A DNA stretch of 64,000 bases from Isoetes taiwanensis (GCA_021234155.1 JAJEKV010000018.1:21499252-21563251), one strand, 5' to 3'; shown: positions 22,666 through 35,995, counted from the stretch's first letter. Notes: generated by a model not told the origin, from the letters alone. Translations and numbers: made by a program.

Positions 22666-24929
22666 TTGGCATTATGTCATTCGACAACATACATATGTAA
22701 AATATTTTCAAATTTTAATGCAATCATGTTATGCTGTTATAAAAAAAAAAGTCACATTCTCGATGCAAATTTACTAACCCGGGAAAAAGTTGCAGTGCCA
22801 AAATGGTCCAAAATCCTGACATAAATCCAATTTAAATGAATGATGGTTCATAGAAATTATTGGATATACATACTACGTATGGTACTCCTGTATAGCCAAT
22901 AATGTTGTTGCAGCGAACATCAATAATTTTATGGGTATAAGTGTGGCTGCATTCGATGGCATAAGGCATTCATTTGCTATGTCTCCACCTCTTGCTAGAG
23001 TTCTTGCGAGGCCGCAATTGCCTCCTCCTGCTGAACATCTCGACTCCATTACTTGCTCTATGAGCTTCAAAGATCTATATGAATGCAAGCAAAGAGGTAT
23101 CATCCTTGATCCCTGGCTGGATGGTATAACAGAGGGTCGAGAGAGAGAGATTCCCCCAGTGGGTACAGTGTTGTTATCCATCTTGTTTGTGTTCCAGAGC
23201 GCGACGCTTATGAGCTTGATAATATCACCAATGCCTTTAATCTATGAATCATGTATGCTATAAGAGTATTATGCATGATGAGTAAATAAATGTAGGTATA
23301 AGTGTATTATGCAGTTATTAAAGATGTAAGCATTTATATGTGATCTAAGTTATAGTAATGTACAAGATCTAATGTATTAAGATGAATAAGATATATGTAG
23401 TAAAGTACAAGATCTCAAGTATTAAGATGAATGTGCTCTTTCCACATGTCTACAATATATTTCAGAATTTGGACAGTTTTCGGCCTCTTGCCATTGACAT
23501 CCCTAATGGCAACAACCAGCTTGCTTTCCCTACCTGTTTCACTCATATTGCTTTCTCTTCCCATTTCACATCATATTACTACATATTTGGAATCAAAGTC
23601 CATGAGCTGCATATTTCAATCAAGATTTCTTTACTGATATTGTACCTGGATACATGCCCGCCGGCAACGTAGCCCATGTAGTATGACATATAGTTTGTGT
23701 TGTGAGATATTTACCTGCAATATCTATTAACAAAAACGATCATCATGCATCAATATAGCTTAAGATCTGCTTCTTACCGGATCTTACTGAATTGAACCTA
23801 TTGCCTAGAACAAAAAATTGATTTTCAAACTGCAGTGCAGCTTCTCAATTAATCCATTATTCACCCTACAAGCTAGAAACCACAAACAATATACTAGTTC
23901 TACATTCCCTGCTTTAAAGCTTTAGAGCAAGGAAGTTGAAGTGATCTTTATAGAAACTATAACTTACCAGCTGAAGATGCCAATGTAAAAGAGTCTGAAT
24001 GAGGAAAATGCTACAAATGCTTCAAACAGTCAGTGGCCTTTGCCAGCACCAGAAATTCGTGTTTGTTGTAGTAGGAAAAGTCCAGTAAGATGTTACTATT
24101 TTACATAGAACAAAAGAAATCACCACTGCCTTCCACATCTGAATCTGCTTCGCATTCTAGCTCTATTTCCTCTAAATGTAGACCATATATTGATGCGACT
24201 ACATCTGCTCACATCCATAGCTAAATGTATTGCGAAGACCAATCTTTTGGTGGCCAAATTTGAAAACTGATTTTGCTGACTATGGCTTCCATCCTTGGCA
24301 TTAGGGTTTGGGCTATACTCCATCTGACAGAACTAGTTCGAGTGTAGCATGTGTGTCAGAAGAATCGTACATGGCTTCTTTAGAACAACAGTGTTGCCCT
24401 GTGCCACCAACAAGGAGCTCATCTATTAAAAATGGCATTATTGCTTTCACTGTTGCATTTCTATAAGGAAGAACTCATGTTCTACTTCATATTATTGAAC
24501 TGAGCCGGAGCGGCTGGATTACCTGAATTGCTTCTAGAAGTCGATTCTATTCAGTCGGCCTTGTTGAAACGGTTCAGATGGAGCGGGAAGGAATTTGTAG
24601 GGGCTGCCTTCTGTGAAAAAAAATATGTGAAAACTGGCTTGTCGAGCTCTGGAGCCAGTCCAAAATAAGGTACAACTGGAGCTTAAAAAAACCAACAAAG
24701 ATTCATGAAACCTTGTTTAGCTGCAGATAATTCTTCCTGGCCCGAGATGTGTGGTTGCAACTGGAGCTCCGAAAAAAAAAAAATCTATAAGGGCGTTGCC
24801 CTAAGAATACCTTGGCCGATAACTTTTTGTTTTAGGGTTCCATAGTCGGGGCCATAACCACAGGTTGCAAAACCATAACCACAACAACCATCCAAAACTT
24901 TAAGAGACCACAAGCACATGATTACAATT
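22666..24929. other. Unrecognised stretch between repeats
   Basis: An A-run lies at 22740-22750. A 110-aa plus frame (22931-23263) has plausible composition at its start (GIRHSFAMSPPLARVLARPQ) but no recognised family. A short direct repeat (GTACAAGATCT ... GTATTAAGATGAA) lies near 23360 and 23405. Nothing else is supportable. Confidence 0.35.
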
Positions 24930-24932
24930 TTG

Positions 24933-25080
24933 ATTCAAAATCAACGGCTCAGAAAGAGCGCACTCTAGAAATACTGTTTAGTACACCTGCACGAATACAA
25001 CAATGAAATCATAGGAAAACCATGTGAAAAAACGTTTAAAAATATAAAAGTAACCCCCTGTTATTATGCTAGATATTTAT
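24933..25080 (+). repeat. Dispersed repeat family, copy B
   Basis: Diverged relative of the 15505-15645 sequence. It shares AATCAACGGCTCAGAAA, CGCACTCTAGA, GAAATCATAGGAAAACC and GTTATTATGCTAGATATT. Confidence 0.65.
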
Positions 25081-26870
25081 AGCACGGACCGAATATTTCT
25101 CAAAAGATAAGTCTTTGGTAGCAACAAATCTGCAAAAGAAACAATTGCTATAAAAATCAATAAAGACAAAAAGCTTTATTGCATGGCAATGAAACAACTA
25201 CAAATATGCAGTTTTATCTGCTTATGTCTTCGTATTTATTTAATAATTGCAAATCAATGAACATAATATGACATCCAAATTACTACATTTGCTTTACATG
25301 TAAAACATACAAGTTACCCTACACACAATTTTAAGATGTTCATCTATATGAGTATAAAAGCTGCCTACATGCAACGTTCATGTATCTAGCGAAATATTTT
25401 GAAATTACATGGGTGGAGATTGGGTCAACATGTGACAAATTCAAGATTGTACTAATATCAGCATCGTATTTGCTATTATATAAATGGTGTATCTTTGCAT
25501 GCTATATGTTGAAGAATAGAATAAAAAATGCCCTTCACAATGTCGCTATTCTACTTGCATGTTGTTAATCTAAACTCTACCCTTTCCTGCTTTTCACTTT
25601 CCTTCTCTCCCCAAAAAAAAAAAAAAAAAAGCCTGCTTACTGCTAGTTAGTATTATCTTTCATTTTATTAATTCTCCTTTGCTAAAATCCATTGAATCTT
25701 TCTTAACTCAGTTCCAATTTAACAGTGCACTTTCACTAACAGTAAGCACTTTCAACAATTTCACTTGATAACATGAACACTTATGCAATATATAACTACC
25801 ATTAAGCAATTAGACACTAACTAACGGTACATTGTCATTGCATAACAGTAAGCACTTAGCAACCATAACACTTAAGTCAATTATTACCAATGCATACAAT
25901 AGCACACACATATAATAACAAAATGGTATAGTAGGATCCATTATAGATGGAAACAAAATAGAATTTCATCAAACTTTTTACAAAAACTCTCCCATCACTT
26001 GGACATTCTCCATGTCCTTTAAGTGGCACAACCATGGATTCGTCGTATTCTCTGTCCCCCCTTCTAGAAGATTCTCAAAAAACCGCCTAATATTCTAGAT
26101 TTACTTCATAACTACATCTATTCCCCATATCCATCAAAGTACATATGGTAATTTTAAGGGTTGCCTTTTTGGCTATTGTAATGCGATTCAAACTTCTAAG
26201 GATGTATTGAGAGGATTTGCTTTTGACAACTTTGGCTTACACAATTGACGTTTTTTTTTATAGGGATCACTTTTGCAATGGTTGAATTGTGGTATTGTAC
26301 TTGAAAAAAAATGAATTGTGGTATTGTACTTGAAAAAAAACAAACCACTTGAACGTTGAATAAATAAACTAAAATTCACCTAGATCTTCATGAAACACAT
26401 TCATATCCATGAGAAACATGCCATCATAAGTAATCTCGTAAGTTTATGATTTGCCTAACCTTCTGTATTATGATTACACAAATTTAGCCTTAAAGGCAAC
26501 CTTGCATATGGTGAGCAGCATCAAAATAGACTTTCTTGCTGTAAGACAATGCCCTGATATCAACCATGGGTTTTTGCTTTTTTCAATTAACATTAAAACA
26601 TTAGCAAAGGTTGGATATTTTATTCTAAGGGTTTGGTATAGGTTGGCTTCCCATAGAGGATACTTCATATAACCCTTGTTAAGCTTGAGCCGCTTCCCCG
26701 AGCCAGTTTTAAGCCGTATATATTAGTGCTAGAATATAGTTGGCAAACATATTTTGGTGATATTATTTTTATGCCTTCATAAGTTTCCCTTTTTAATAAT
26801 GGGTCTTATTAAAGGTATTTTGACACATGTTTAAAAGATTCTCCGCAAAGTTAGCGATTTAAAAGAAAAG
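25081..26870. other. AT-rich stretch with no gene
   Basis: Contains an 18-A run at 25613-25630 and a tandem duplication of TGAATTGTGGTATTGTACTT at about 26264-26340. No coding region is supported. Confidence 0.4.
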
Positions 26871-27833
26871 AAAATGTACTTGCAATCGCCACGCTATGAG
26901 CTTGATTGCACTTCGCCCCATAGCTCTTGAAGAGACTAAAGCGTAAAACCGAGGCCATGACTATTTGCCCGACCGTACACTTCGTAGGAAATCCCCCATC
27001 TGGTCCTTCGACCACACGGGCCCTCCTACTACCCCCAAGACTCCGTGGTATCCCTTTGTGCGGGGAAGGGGACACGAAGGTGTCTTGCGTGTCGTTCCCC
27101 TATGGGCTCCTATAACAGCGGAAGCATAAACAATGTCAGAACTAGCAACAACAATACATTGAACTACCTCGACGTGTAGCACATTCGTACATCCAAAGAT
27201 ACAATAGAGATAAACATAAGCCATAAAACATGAGCGCTCCTACCCAAGGCTTGGACTCATGTAGAGATAGACCGGACGGCCGCCACAAGATAGAGCGCAT
27301 CAAGCATAACAATGGCGGGCTGGTTAGAGACAATGGCTAGGGTTGACCACTCCATTCGCCCCTCCTGTACATACTTTGCAAATGGGCTAGATCGGGCTCT
27401 GGTGCGACTCTAGCCTTCTGGATACGCAATCTCATGGTATCACCCATCGAGACTGCTCCGGGTTGCATCTCCTTGGTCCAACGAGGCAGGAAGGATTCCA
27501 TTTCCCCTTCCCGAGATCTAGAGGTTCCATGGGCGGCTAGAGAATCATGGCAACACACGATTCTTACCCCACCCCCAAAACAAGAGCCAGGCGGTCACCG
27601 CAGCAGCTCTTGAGAGGCAGTGGCACCATTGCCCCAGAGGTGTGGGACCCATACCCGCCCATTCAAGTGACCGGGCTATAGGCCTAGCCCGCCATGGGGT
27701 CCCCAAGAGCCGCTCAGCAACAGGGACCCTTCCTCCGCTTCGCCTCTACCCCCGTTATGTGGTGCTAAATCGCATCATAGCCCCCGTAGCCTGGTGGGTT
27801 CCTATGCACAGGCTGCATAACAATAGGAACTAA

Positions 27834-28455
27834 AGGGTCTGACTAGGAGCATCACTAAGTAATGGCTACTAGGTCTCTACCCCCCTTCCCAATACAAGAG
27901 GAGCAAACACGATCAACCAATATCACATATCCACATAACATGATAATAATGAGAATAATATCTAAACCTAATCATATACATCTAATTTATAGTTAGGGTT
28001 CATTGATTAGGGTTCACTAGACTGAGGGTTATAGGAAGGCTTTACTAGAGACACGAAATGCTAACTCATCTGGAGTCCTAACTTCCAGATGGTCTACAAA
28101 GAACTCTAACCCAAATACCTGCTCCCGAGGAACTCCCTCCTACTCCACGTGTCTCCATGGTCTTCAAGGTGGTCGAAGTAGCTCCCACTCCCACTGACAT
28201 GCACACGCCTCGGAGGTCATATGCTATGCTATGCCGTAGCAGCAGGTTCTCGAAGAGAGTTTCGAAAGCCAAAAGTGTTCCCAGACTGTTGGAGCCAGAA
28301 AAATGGCTTAGGGTTAGGGTTTGGCCATTTATAGGTCAAGGTTGATGTCACCTGCCACGTGGCTCCAATAAGGTGCTTCTATGTGGCGGGTGCCCAATAG
28401 GTTAAGGTCACGTGGAAATGGTCTTAACCTAAGGTTGGCTAAGTTATATGAATAA
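27834..28455 (+). repeat. Long dispersed repeat (LTR-like), copy 1
   Basis: Shares many blocks in the same order with 46505-47045, including GACTAGGAGCATCACTAAGT, TTCCCAATACAAGAGGAGCA, ATAGTTAGGGTTC, CTAACTTCCAGATG, CAAATACCTGCTCCCGA, CACGTGGCTCCAAT and GGTTGCCCAATAGG-like sequence. It ends near GGCTAAGTTATATGAA. The region 26870-27830 just before it is GC-richer and may belong to the same element. Confidence 0.8.
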
Positions 28456-29750
28456 CTTAGTCATGCCCCTTATTGCCATTAATCTATGGTATACAAGGCT
28501 ATGGAGATAGACTTGTATAATGATGGACCTGGAAATATATATATTTATGGCATATATTTCCCTGGAATGTCACACATCCTACTTCATTTCATTCCAGTGA
28601 CCCTTATAGACCCGTTTTCTCCCTTTCTTTATACCATATTTTATTTCTTGCTTCTTTTCTTCCTCTTCCCATGCTGAGTAGTTTTGAGATTTGTTCCTCT
28701 TCTATCGGTCGACATATATGCTATCATAGGATCCATCCTAGGAATGCTATGGTTCTATCGCGATAGCAATAACACCGACATTCCTTGGATGGGGACATCC
28801 CTTTCACTCTGCTATTTATTCTGCCTCTCTTCATTTTTCAGTCCTTGGCATTCTTCTGGGATAGATTTCTCCTTCTTCTCTATCCTACCAATTTCCTCAC
28901 CCTCCCTCCTCTGATGGATTGTGTGCTTTTGACCATGTCTAATTTTGCATTTCTTTTCTATGTTCTTTTAAAAGTGCATTCTTCATTTATTCTCGATGTG
29001 GCGTTGTAGATTCCGAGGCATACTTATTATTTCATTTTTTTATCGGCATGGCATTATAGCCTCTAGAGCATGATTCTCTTTCATTTGCTCTCTACATTGG
29101 CTTAACGTAAGCAATCGGGCGACTCTAATTGGATCTTTCCCCGCAATGGTCATTCGGTGGATGGCTCCCGATTGGTCGACTGTTGTTTCTTTCTCAGCAT
29201 GGCCCTGGAGCCTCCGAGTCTTATACTATACATATTTTTTATATGCGTGTTCTTGCTTGAGGCATCTAACTCTCTAACATGTTGCTGCCTTGACTCTACA
29301 AGTTATTTTTTAAGACCTTATGGTTATCAAGGGGGGGGGAGGGGGTCGTGATTCAACTATTTTCTTGGCGCAACGTTTTCAAGTATCTCTATTCAGGTTC
29401 AGGCGCCGTCGGCATTCTTCCAGAGTGTTGGCGGCCATTTCTCATTAGGGGTTTCCTCGAAAACCCAAAATGGTATGGTTTTTAATCCCGATGAGAAACA
29501 ATCGCCAGTTTTTCTCACCTTTACATAGACTAAGCAACGGAGAAACTATCTTTTATCTTGTATCCTTTAGTTTCATCGTGCTCTCGATGATTGTCTAGTT
29601 TCAGAGCATGTAATTTTCAAGTTTATTCAAAATTTTCTACCTCTTGTAGAGGAATCGATCTGTACTCAATGATTTTGCAAAGCTCAATGAGAACACCCCT
29701 TCAATGATCGACCGACATATATATTATCATAGAACCCATTCTAAGAATAA
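28456..29750. other. T-rich stretch with no supported gene
   Basis: Contains a G-run at 29330-29345. A short diverged direct repeat (CGACATATATGCTATCATAG) lies near 28708 and again near 29710. No coding region is recognised. Confidence 0.35.
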
Positions 29751-29754
29751 TACT

Positions 29755-30043
29755 CATGTTTACATGCCATCTGCTCTACTGGCCCCTCATTGTAAGATGG
29801 AGAAGATTGTTTGTATTGTGAGGAACTTCATTTGGGGTGGAAATGCGGAAGAAGCTGGTCAAGGTTGCTTGGGAAAAGTGCATTAAAACTAAGGCAGCTG
29901 GGAGCCTTGAAATGCTAGATTTTTACCTCCAAAGTAAGGTGATGATATCAAAGTTTATTTCGAGAATTCTTGTTGGTAAGGATGATCCTTCTGGTTTGAG
30001 GTTCTTGATGCAGCCAATTCAACATTGTCTTCCATTTTCTTAG
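29755..30043 (+). pseudogene. LINE (L1-type) ORF2 fragment
   Basis: Two overlapping frames together give the pattern found between the reverse transcriptase and the zinc-ribbon end of plant L1 ORF2. FIWGGN is followed, after a frameshift near 29845, by KKLVKVAWEKCIKTKAAG and a YLQSKVMISKFISR segment. Frames are broken, so it is a relic. Its strand matches the LINE relics at 32.1-33.0 kb, so all may derive from one or two old insertions. Confidence 0.6.
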
Positions 30044-30840
30044 GCTATTATTAAGCCATCCTTTCTTGGACTTTGCTTTATCATCTACATCCATATCCTA
30101 ATGCTTTCCCCTTGCTTGGTGCTTGGGATACTGAGGTCCCTTTTTCATATCAATCCCGAGGTGCGTCTTGAGTTATCTGCTCAATGCTGGTGGATTTCTT
30201 TGCAGGACTCCAAAGAATGTGCCTCTAGGCATTATTAATCATCTAAAGGCATAGCGACGATGGATATGAATACATGCAATAAGTTGGATATTTAATGGCT
30301 ATAGTTTAAGGGAACATATAAGGAAGGGTATATTCTTCCATTAGAAAATAGGAACTGTAGAACTTAATGATCCTCTAATGGTTTTACAATGGTCAATTCC
30401 TTGGCCTATGAACCCAAGCATTAATGTAATGATCATAGGGACATATGATACTGGTAAGGATAGGTTAAATGGTTTTTTGTGGGAAAAATAAAGTCAAATA
30501 CATATTATACAGTGACTGGCCGCTCGAATGGAGCTCGGTCCACGGCTATCGATGGTGACAGAAACCCAGTTACATGAAATGGTAAGACCCTAAAGACTAG
30601 CACCAGGTATAAGCTCACTGGCTGAAAGCATGTTAATCTGGCAATAGGTGGAATATATCCTACAAATCCTTAACTATACAAGAGGATTTGGCTGTAGTCT
30701 GAGGCAGACAGGGCTGTAAATTCATGCCTCACAAGTTTAAATGTAAGAACACATTTCCATGAAGTACATAGAGGCCTTTAAAATTATTAACAATAATGGT
30801 CTTTATTGTATAAGAAATGGAAGAGGATTCTAGAGGGAAT

Positions 30841-31672
30841 TTGATTCAGACAGTTATCCTTGTAGCTCAGATAGTGAATCTCTACTTGAGGAGGAGTGGC
30901 TTAACGCAGAGTTTCTCGCTTGTTTGAAAACTATTGAAGTAAATGAATTAGGTATGGATCACAAGGGCAATTCTGGACAGAAATGCCCATGGATGCAGAA
31001 TCAGACTTATGGTAATAGAAGGCATGAGAACGTCAAATATGCTGGCAATCAGGGTTGCCCTTAAGGCCATAATCGCATAGGCGTGATTTAGAAGATGAGG
31101 CGAATCATAAGCTTTCCATATTAATTTTGTAGGCGATTACTTTTTGCAACTTGAACTGGTTCATAGAAACTCTGGCGAATCTTGCCAGCGTTATTGTGGT
31201 AATTGAAATAAATAAATTAGATGTCAATTCACATACAACTTAAAAGGATTAAAGAAACCTATTATGTCTAGCAAAAAATGAGTAGTTGTTGATTTTTTTA
31301 ATATTCTACTACGGTCCACTAGAGCTAGCAAACAATCACTTGATGTACAATGGTGATAGATCCATAGAACTGGAGACGAAGCTCTAGATCTGAGCTAGAA
31401 AATGCATGGCTAATTTAAGAAAGATGGGAGGATGAAATGTTAAAACTTTGGCGAAAGAATATAATTCATTTTCAATAGTAACCTATTCAGCTTCAGTATC
31501 TCATTTTCAAAAATATTCATAATATAGCCATTTGGCTATAAATAGCCCCTTAACGGCAACCCTGCTGGCAATAAATAGACATCAAGTGATTCTCCAGATT
31601 GTGTTCCTGATACATAAGAAGATGATCTTGATTATGACATCAAAGATTACCAGATTTGGAATAAGTACTTTA
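30841..31672 (+). pseudogene. Coding-like relic interrupted by a hAT MITE
   Basis: An open frame of about 70 codons before the MITE (acidic and Ser-rich, with SDSESLLEEEWLNAEFL and later QKCPWMQNQTYGN) reaches the target-site sequence. If the 515-bp element and one 8-bp duplicate are ignored, the same frame carries on with Asp-rich sequence (EDDLDYDIKDYQIWNKYF), interrupted by two stops. The protein family is not recognised. Confidence 0.3.
31050..31564. mobile_element. hAT-type MITE, 515 bp, with perfect 8-bp TSD
   Basis: Ends are CAGGGTTGCCCTTAAGG and, inverted, CAGGGTTGCCGTTAAGG (16 of 17 match). CAGGG starts and 8-bp duplications are hAT hallmarks. The flanks show CTGGCAAT at 31042-31049 and again at 31565-31572, exact. 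There is no transposase frame, so it would rely on an autonomous relative. The clean duplication suggests a fairly recent insertion. Confidence 0.92.
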
Positions 31673-32079
31673 AATGGTTCTGAATGGTAGATATTTGGCT
31701 GTGTATGCTCTTATATATACCTTAGAAACTGTGATGTGCCTCAGGGCACACACAAATTATTAAGGCTTGCATAAGGATACTGATTCTTAAATATTGTCTT
31801 TTCTAAATGACTGGTCATCTCCTATCGAAAGAAGCATTTGTATGCAGTGGAATTGAGCAAATTACTGTGATGGTTGCATTCTTAGCCTATGATTCTCGTG
31901 CGCAAGTTGAAGTAGCTCTATGGGATTGCCACCAAGGTATCAAGCCATAGCTTTGTTTCTTCCGCTTATAAATTGCTTCACGATAATGAAATCTTGCTTC
32001 CATCTAATAGATGGCATCTTTAAATTCTCGGCCATATTTGAAAAGTGTCTGGATATGGGTGTAGGATAAGTTGCTTCAT

Positions 32080-32625
32080 CTAGAGGTGATAGTTATGTGG
32101 TGGCAAGTAATCTATAGATGTCTCAGAGTGAACATGTTGGTCCATAAAATTGATCATCGAATTCAGAGTATTGATCATTGCTTCTTCTTGTGTGAATGGG
32201 TTTGGTTGGCATAGTCATGGTTGTTAACTCTGTTTGACACTATTCTATCTAGCCAACATATTTTGCCCACTATTTATCCTGATGCATAGCCCAAACTATG
32301 AAAACGTGCTTTTCATCTTGCTTATGCTTGGATTTTGTGGCCGACCTGGAAGAGAAGGAAGCTGTATATTCATGAATACTGTAGATGAGAGTCTTCTTTA
32401 GTGGGCGCAGAAGAAAATTCTTATGGCTTATCATTGTTCTTCTCTTGATCAAGAGAAGAAAGCATTGATTTGGGTAACATACCTTCAGATTCATTCCTAT
32501 GCATAGACATGTGGTTGTGCTCAGCTGGATCAGTTTGTTCGCTGAGGTTATAGTCCTATCTTTGCATTTTATTTTGTTATACCTTTTTAATTGACGAATA
32601 AAGTTTGTCGTCCTTTAGAAAAAAA
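32080..32625 (+). pseudogene. LINE ORF2 C-terminal relic with 3' end
   Basis: A frame with MWWQVIYRCLRVNML, IQSIDHCFFLCEWVW and, after stops, AFHLAYAWILWPTWKRR follows the zf-RVT and Trp-rich end of plant L1 ORF2. It is followed by an AATAAAG and an A-rich tail near 32600-32625, as expected for a LINE 3' end. Confidence 0.55.
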
Positions 32626-32711
32626 TGATGCTTTGTTTTTCAATTGTTAAAAATTTCTTCACCCAAATGAGCTTCTACAATAACGCATGGTCTTTACAAT
32701 TTGAAAAGCAT

Positions 32712-32960
32712 GAATTGAAGGGGATATGGAAACATGTCTAGAAGAATCTGCTTCCTCCAAAATGCAAATTCTTACTTGGCAAATCGTTCATAGAACATCA
32801 AGGACTAACGACGTATACAACAAATTTGATTCGCATGTTAGGTATGTATGTCCTATATGTGCTTATGCATTTAGTGGATGTTGTAATTTGGTTCTTTTAT
32901 TATCTCATATTTGATCCAATCTATAGATGAAATAGGCCATTTATAAGACACTTGAACAAC
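32712..32960 (+). pseudogene. Second LINE zf-RVT fragment
   Basis: IWKHV, KNLLPPKCKFL and, in a shifted frame, TWQIVHRTSRTNDVYNKF then YVCPICAY match the start of the reverse-transcriptase-associated zinc domain. A stop and a frameshift show it is dead. Confidence 0.5.
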
Positions 32961-33903
32961 TTATCTTTGGATTTAATCCTTGAAAGATGGAACATTTCTC
33001 TAAGAAGCAAGCCAGCTTATTTTAACCCTAAGAGATATAACAACATCTCCTCCATGTGAGCATCATGGCCTTCTGGTATCGTATAGAAGGATTGTCTTGG
33101 CACAAAATTGGCACCCTGCTATTTCGGCGTTTTCACCTTGTTACTATAAAATGAAATACTTGTTGAAATCTTGTCATCTTTTGTCGTCGAACAACCGATG
33201 GAAAAACAAGAACGCATCATGGTTCGAAAATAGAGGGGTTTGGCCCCGAAAAATTCAGCCATCCTTAAAAATTTCTGACGAGTCAAAAAAAAATTCCTGC
33301 ATTTTCTGGCTATTTTTTGCAAAAATTCCTCGAAATAAGCTTAAAAAAGAGGTGAACTTAGCTTTTTTCCAGTAACATCAAATGGAGGGTGGTATTTTTC
33401 CCAATTGGGTGGGCCATTAAATTCGAGCCCTGGGAGACATTTTTGTCTGCCAGAAGTAAATTTCGGGGCGCGCACCCAGGCTTGCGGCTGCTGCCACTTG
33501 CTAGAGCTTTCGTCCAGAAGTTTCCTATCGGCAGGATTTACCTCTTCCAAATGTCAGAGGCAGTCTAGACAGACAAAGGTTGACACCTCTAAAAATTATT
33601 GTGAGGGAGGGACATCATAAATGGACCAAATCAATGTTACAATGACTGGCCAGACATTGAGAGTAGGTGTCGAAAAGGTGTGAACCAAATTCATGAATTG
33701 TAAAGGACCTTTGAAGAGACGATTTGGTGACCAAACCATATGGCTACACATTGAATATACGCTTTCCATTCCGAAGTCCAGTGCTAAATATTTGGGTACA
33801 GAAAGACATCTTTTGGTAGGGGTTTATTGCTCGCAATTAAGCATTTGGTGGATCGCCATGCCTATTTCTGCATCGACGGACATCTGCTTGGTCGCAGCAG
33901 GCC
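32961..33903. other. Upstream region of the lipase gene
   Basis: No gene is recognised. It holds the likely promoter and 5' UTR of the lipase. Longer open frames (33097-33375, 33693-34058) resemble no family; the second overlaps the lipase signal-peptide exon in another frame. Confidence 0.35.
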
Positions 33904-35752
33904 ATGGATCCAGCCGGTTTTTCGTTTCGTCCTCTTCTTCTTCTCCTTCTTCATGTATTTTTTTTGCTTGCACATTCATTGCCATTCTACCATCCTATTC
34001 AAAGATCCGATGGCCTTTGTGCCATATTTGCTTTTCCAAACGGTTACTTGTGCAATGAATATGTGGTGAGATGTCTGCTTCTTGTCAAATCTTAATCCAT
34101 TTCTTTGCTTCATCTCAATTAAAGTTTCTGTCTTTTTCTTGGCTTAAGGTACACACAAAAGACGGATTTCTTCTCGGTCTCCAAAAGCTTTCAAGCCCAA
34201 AATGGAGAGGCCAATCAAAGGGACCTGCATTTTTAAATCACGGCATTTTGATTGTAACTGAATTTTTTAATGCAGTGCTTATTTGTTGGAAGAAGCAGGG
34301 ACAAGTGTTTTGGAGTTCTTATATAGTCTTTTTAAAATTAATGCAGGGGGGGGATTTTTGGCTGCTTAATAATCCTGCAGAGTCGCTTGGGTTCATCATG
34401 GCAGATGCAGGCTATGATGTATGGATAGCCAACATTAGATCCAGTCGTTTCAGCCATGGCCACATCAAATATGACAGAAATGATAAGGTTCTGGATAACC
34501 TCCCGACATAATTCTAGCGAACATTCTTTACATATGCTCAAAATAAAAAAATGTCATGCAGGGATTTTGGGACTGGAGTTTGGACGAACTGGCTCTTATA
34601 GATCTTCCTGCAATGTTACAAGCAACTTATGTTATGTCAGGACGAAGGAAGATAAAGTATGTGGGATACTCACAGGTTGATAACTCTATCTCAATATTGG
34701 TATTTGATGTTTTTATGATGTGAAGCTTCTTTTCTAAACAGAAGCTGCTGATGCATTTAGGGCAGCCAAATTGCATTTGCAGGGTTCTCCAAGAATGGGG
34801 TGGCCCAAATGGTTGATAAGGCTGTAATGTTGGCGCCAGTTGCATATATTTCTCACGTCAACACCGTCCTGTCCATTGGAGCCCGTGTCTACATTGAACT
34901 GGCAAGTACTATATATCTTTTTTGGAAAAAAGTATTAAAAACTTGTGAAGCATCTTCTGTGGGGTCACATAATTTTTGTTGTTATGTGTGTCCGCAGCTG
35001 GTTCAAAAGTTGGGCGTTTATGAATTCAGCCTTAAGCTGTAAGTTCCAAATTATCCTACGAAGAAGTTTCTGTGCTTCAAGTCACTTTGGAGCTTATACT
35101 CTATTGGTTGCAGTAATGGACGCCCCTTCACTGACTATATTTGTAAATTGCTACATGATCCTGGTATGTGTGTCGAAGATTGGTTACAACTTCTTACAGG
35201 TCCGTGGCTTCTGCTGATACCAATGTTTGAAACTTCTTATATCTTGTGTGCTAAAACCTTTGTGAATCAGGACCCAATTGCTGCCTTAATATGACAAGGA
35301 TGCAATATTACGAGAAATTTGAGCCCCAGTCTTCATCAACCAAAAACTTTGCGCATTTCTCACAACGTGAGACTCTGCTACTAAACTCCTTTGATATGCA
35401 TTGAAATGCTTAACTGGAAAGTCTGATCCTTTATTGTTTTGTGGCTTCCTTAGAATTTAGGGACTCAAGCTTCAGTATGTTTGATTATGGCATATGGGGC
35501 AATATGAAGAGATATGGATGGATTTATCCGCCTGCTTATGACCTTAACAAGTTTCCAAGCATACCAGTTCTGTTTTTTTGCGGGCCAAAAGACGCCCTTG
35601 CAGATCCAGAGGATGTGCAGCGCCTCGTATCTGAGCTGCCCATCAAACCCCACCTATTTAACATTGAAGCTTATGCTCACCTGGATTTCATCATGTCACC
35701 TGATGCACACCTCCTTGTTTATTCCAAACTCCTGGCCTTCTTGGACTCTTGA
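33904..35752 (+). CDS. Secreted AB-hydrolase lipase, TGL/lysosomal acid lipase type (9 exons, 394 aa)
   Basis: Alpha/beta-hydrolase lipase of the gastric/lysosomal acid lipase family, acting on glycerol or sterol esters in the secretory route or apoplast. Exons: 33904-34065, 34149-34253, 34347-34487, 34562-34675, 34761-34901, 34998-35038, 35114-35199, 35271-35366, 35454-35752. Phases agree and the sum is 1185 nt. The start has a signal peptide (basic N-terminus, then LLLLLLHVFFLLA). VHTKDGFLLGLQ opens the AB-hydrolase-lipase region. NHGIL is the oxyanion region, GYSQG the nucleophile elbow (Ser), NCCLN a conserved cysteine pair, PKDALADPEDV carries the acid Asp and AYAHLDF the catalytic His, so the triad is complete. 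Intron 5 appears to have a GC donor, CTG|GCAAGT. The length is normal for the family. The next genes are unrelated. Possible roles include lipid mobilisation or cuticle/defence lipid turnover, which cannot be told from sequence. Confidence 0.88.
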
Positions 35753-35898
35753 TATATCTAATATCTACCTTGTACCAATTAATAGTAATGGAAATTAATA
35801 TTGTTGCTTGCCCTTTGCCGTTTGAGTTTTTATTCCACCACAACCAATGTTGTGCGCTCAAATTATATACGCCCGAATTGGGTTAGGGTCCCAAGAAT

Positions 35899-35995
35899 GG
35901 AAACCTCCCAAATTTTCTCTTATGGAAACCTCCCCAGCTTTCAGCCAAAGCCTGGGGAGGTTTCCAATCTTGCTAACCCTGGGGAGGTTTCCATA
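35899..35995. repeat. GGAAACCTCCCC motif cluster, part 1
   Basis: Two copies of GGAAACCTCCC(C) (35900, 35925) face two inverted copies GGGGAGGTTTCC (35954, 35980) within 100 bases, so the segment can fold back. The same motif is far more numerous at 38573-39010. Confidence 0.85.
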
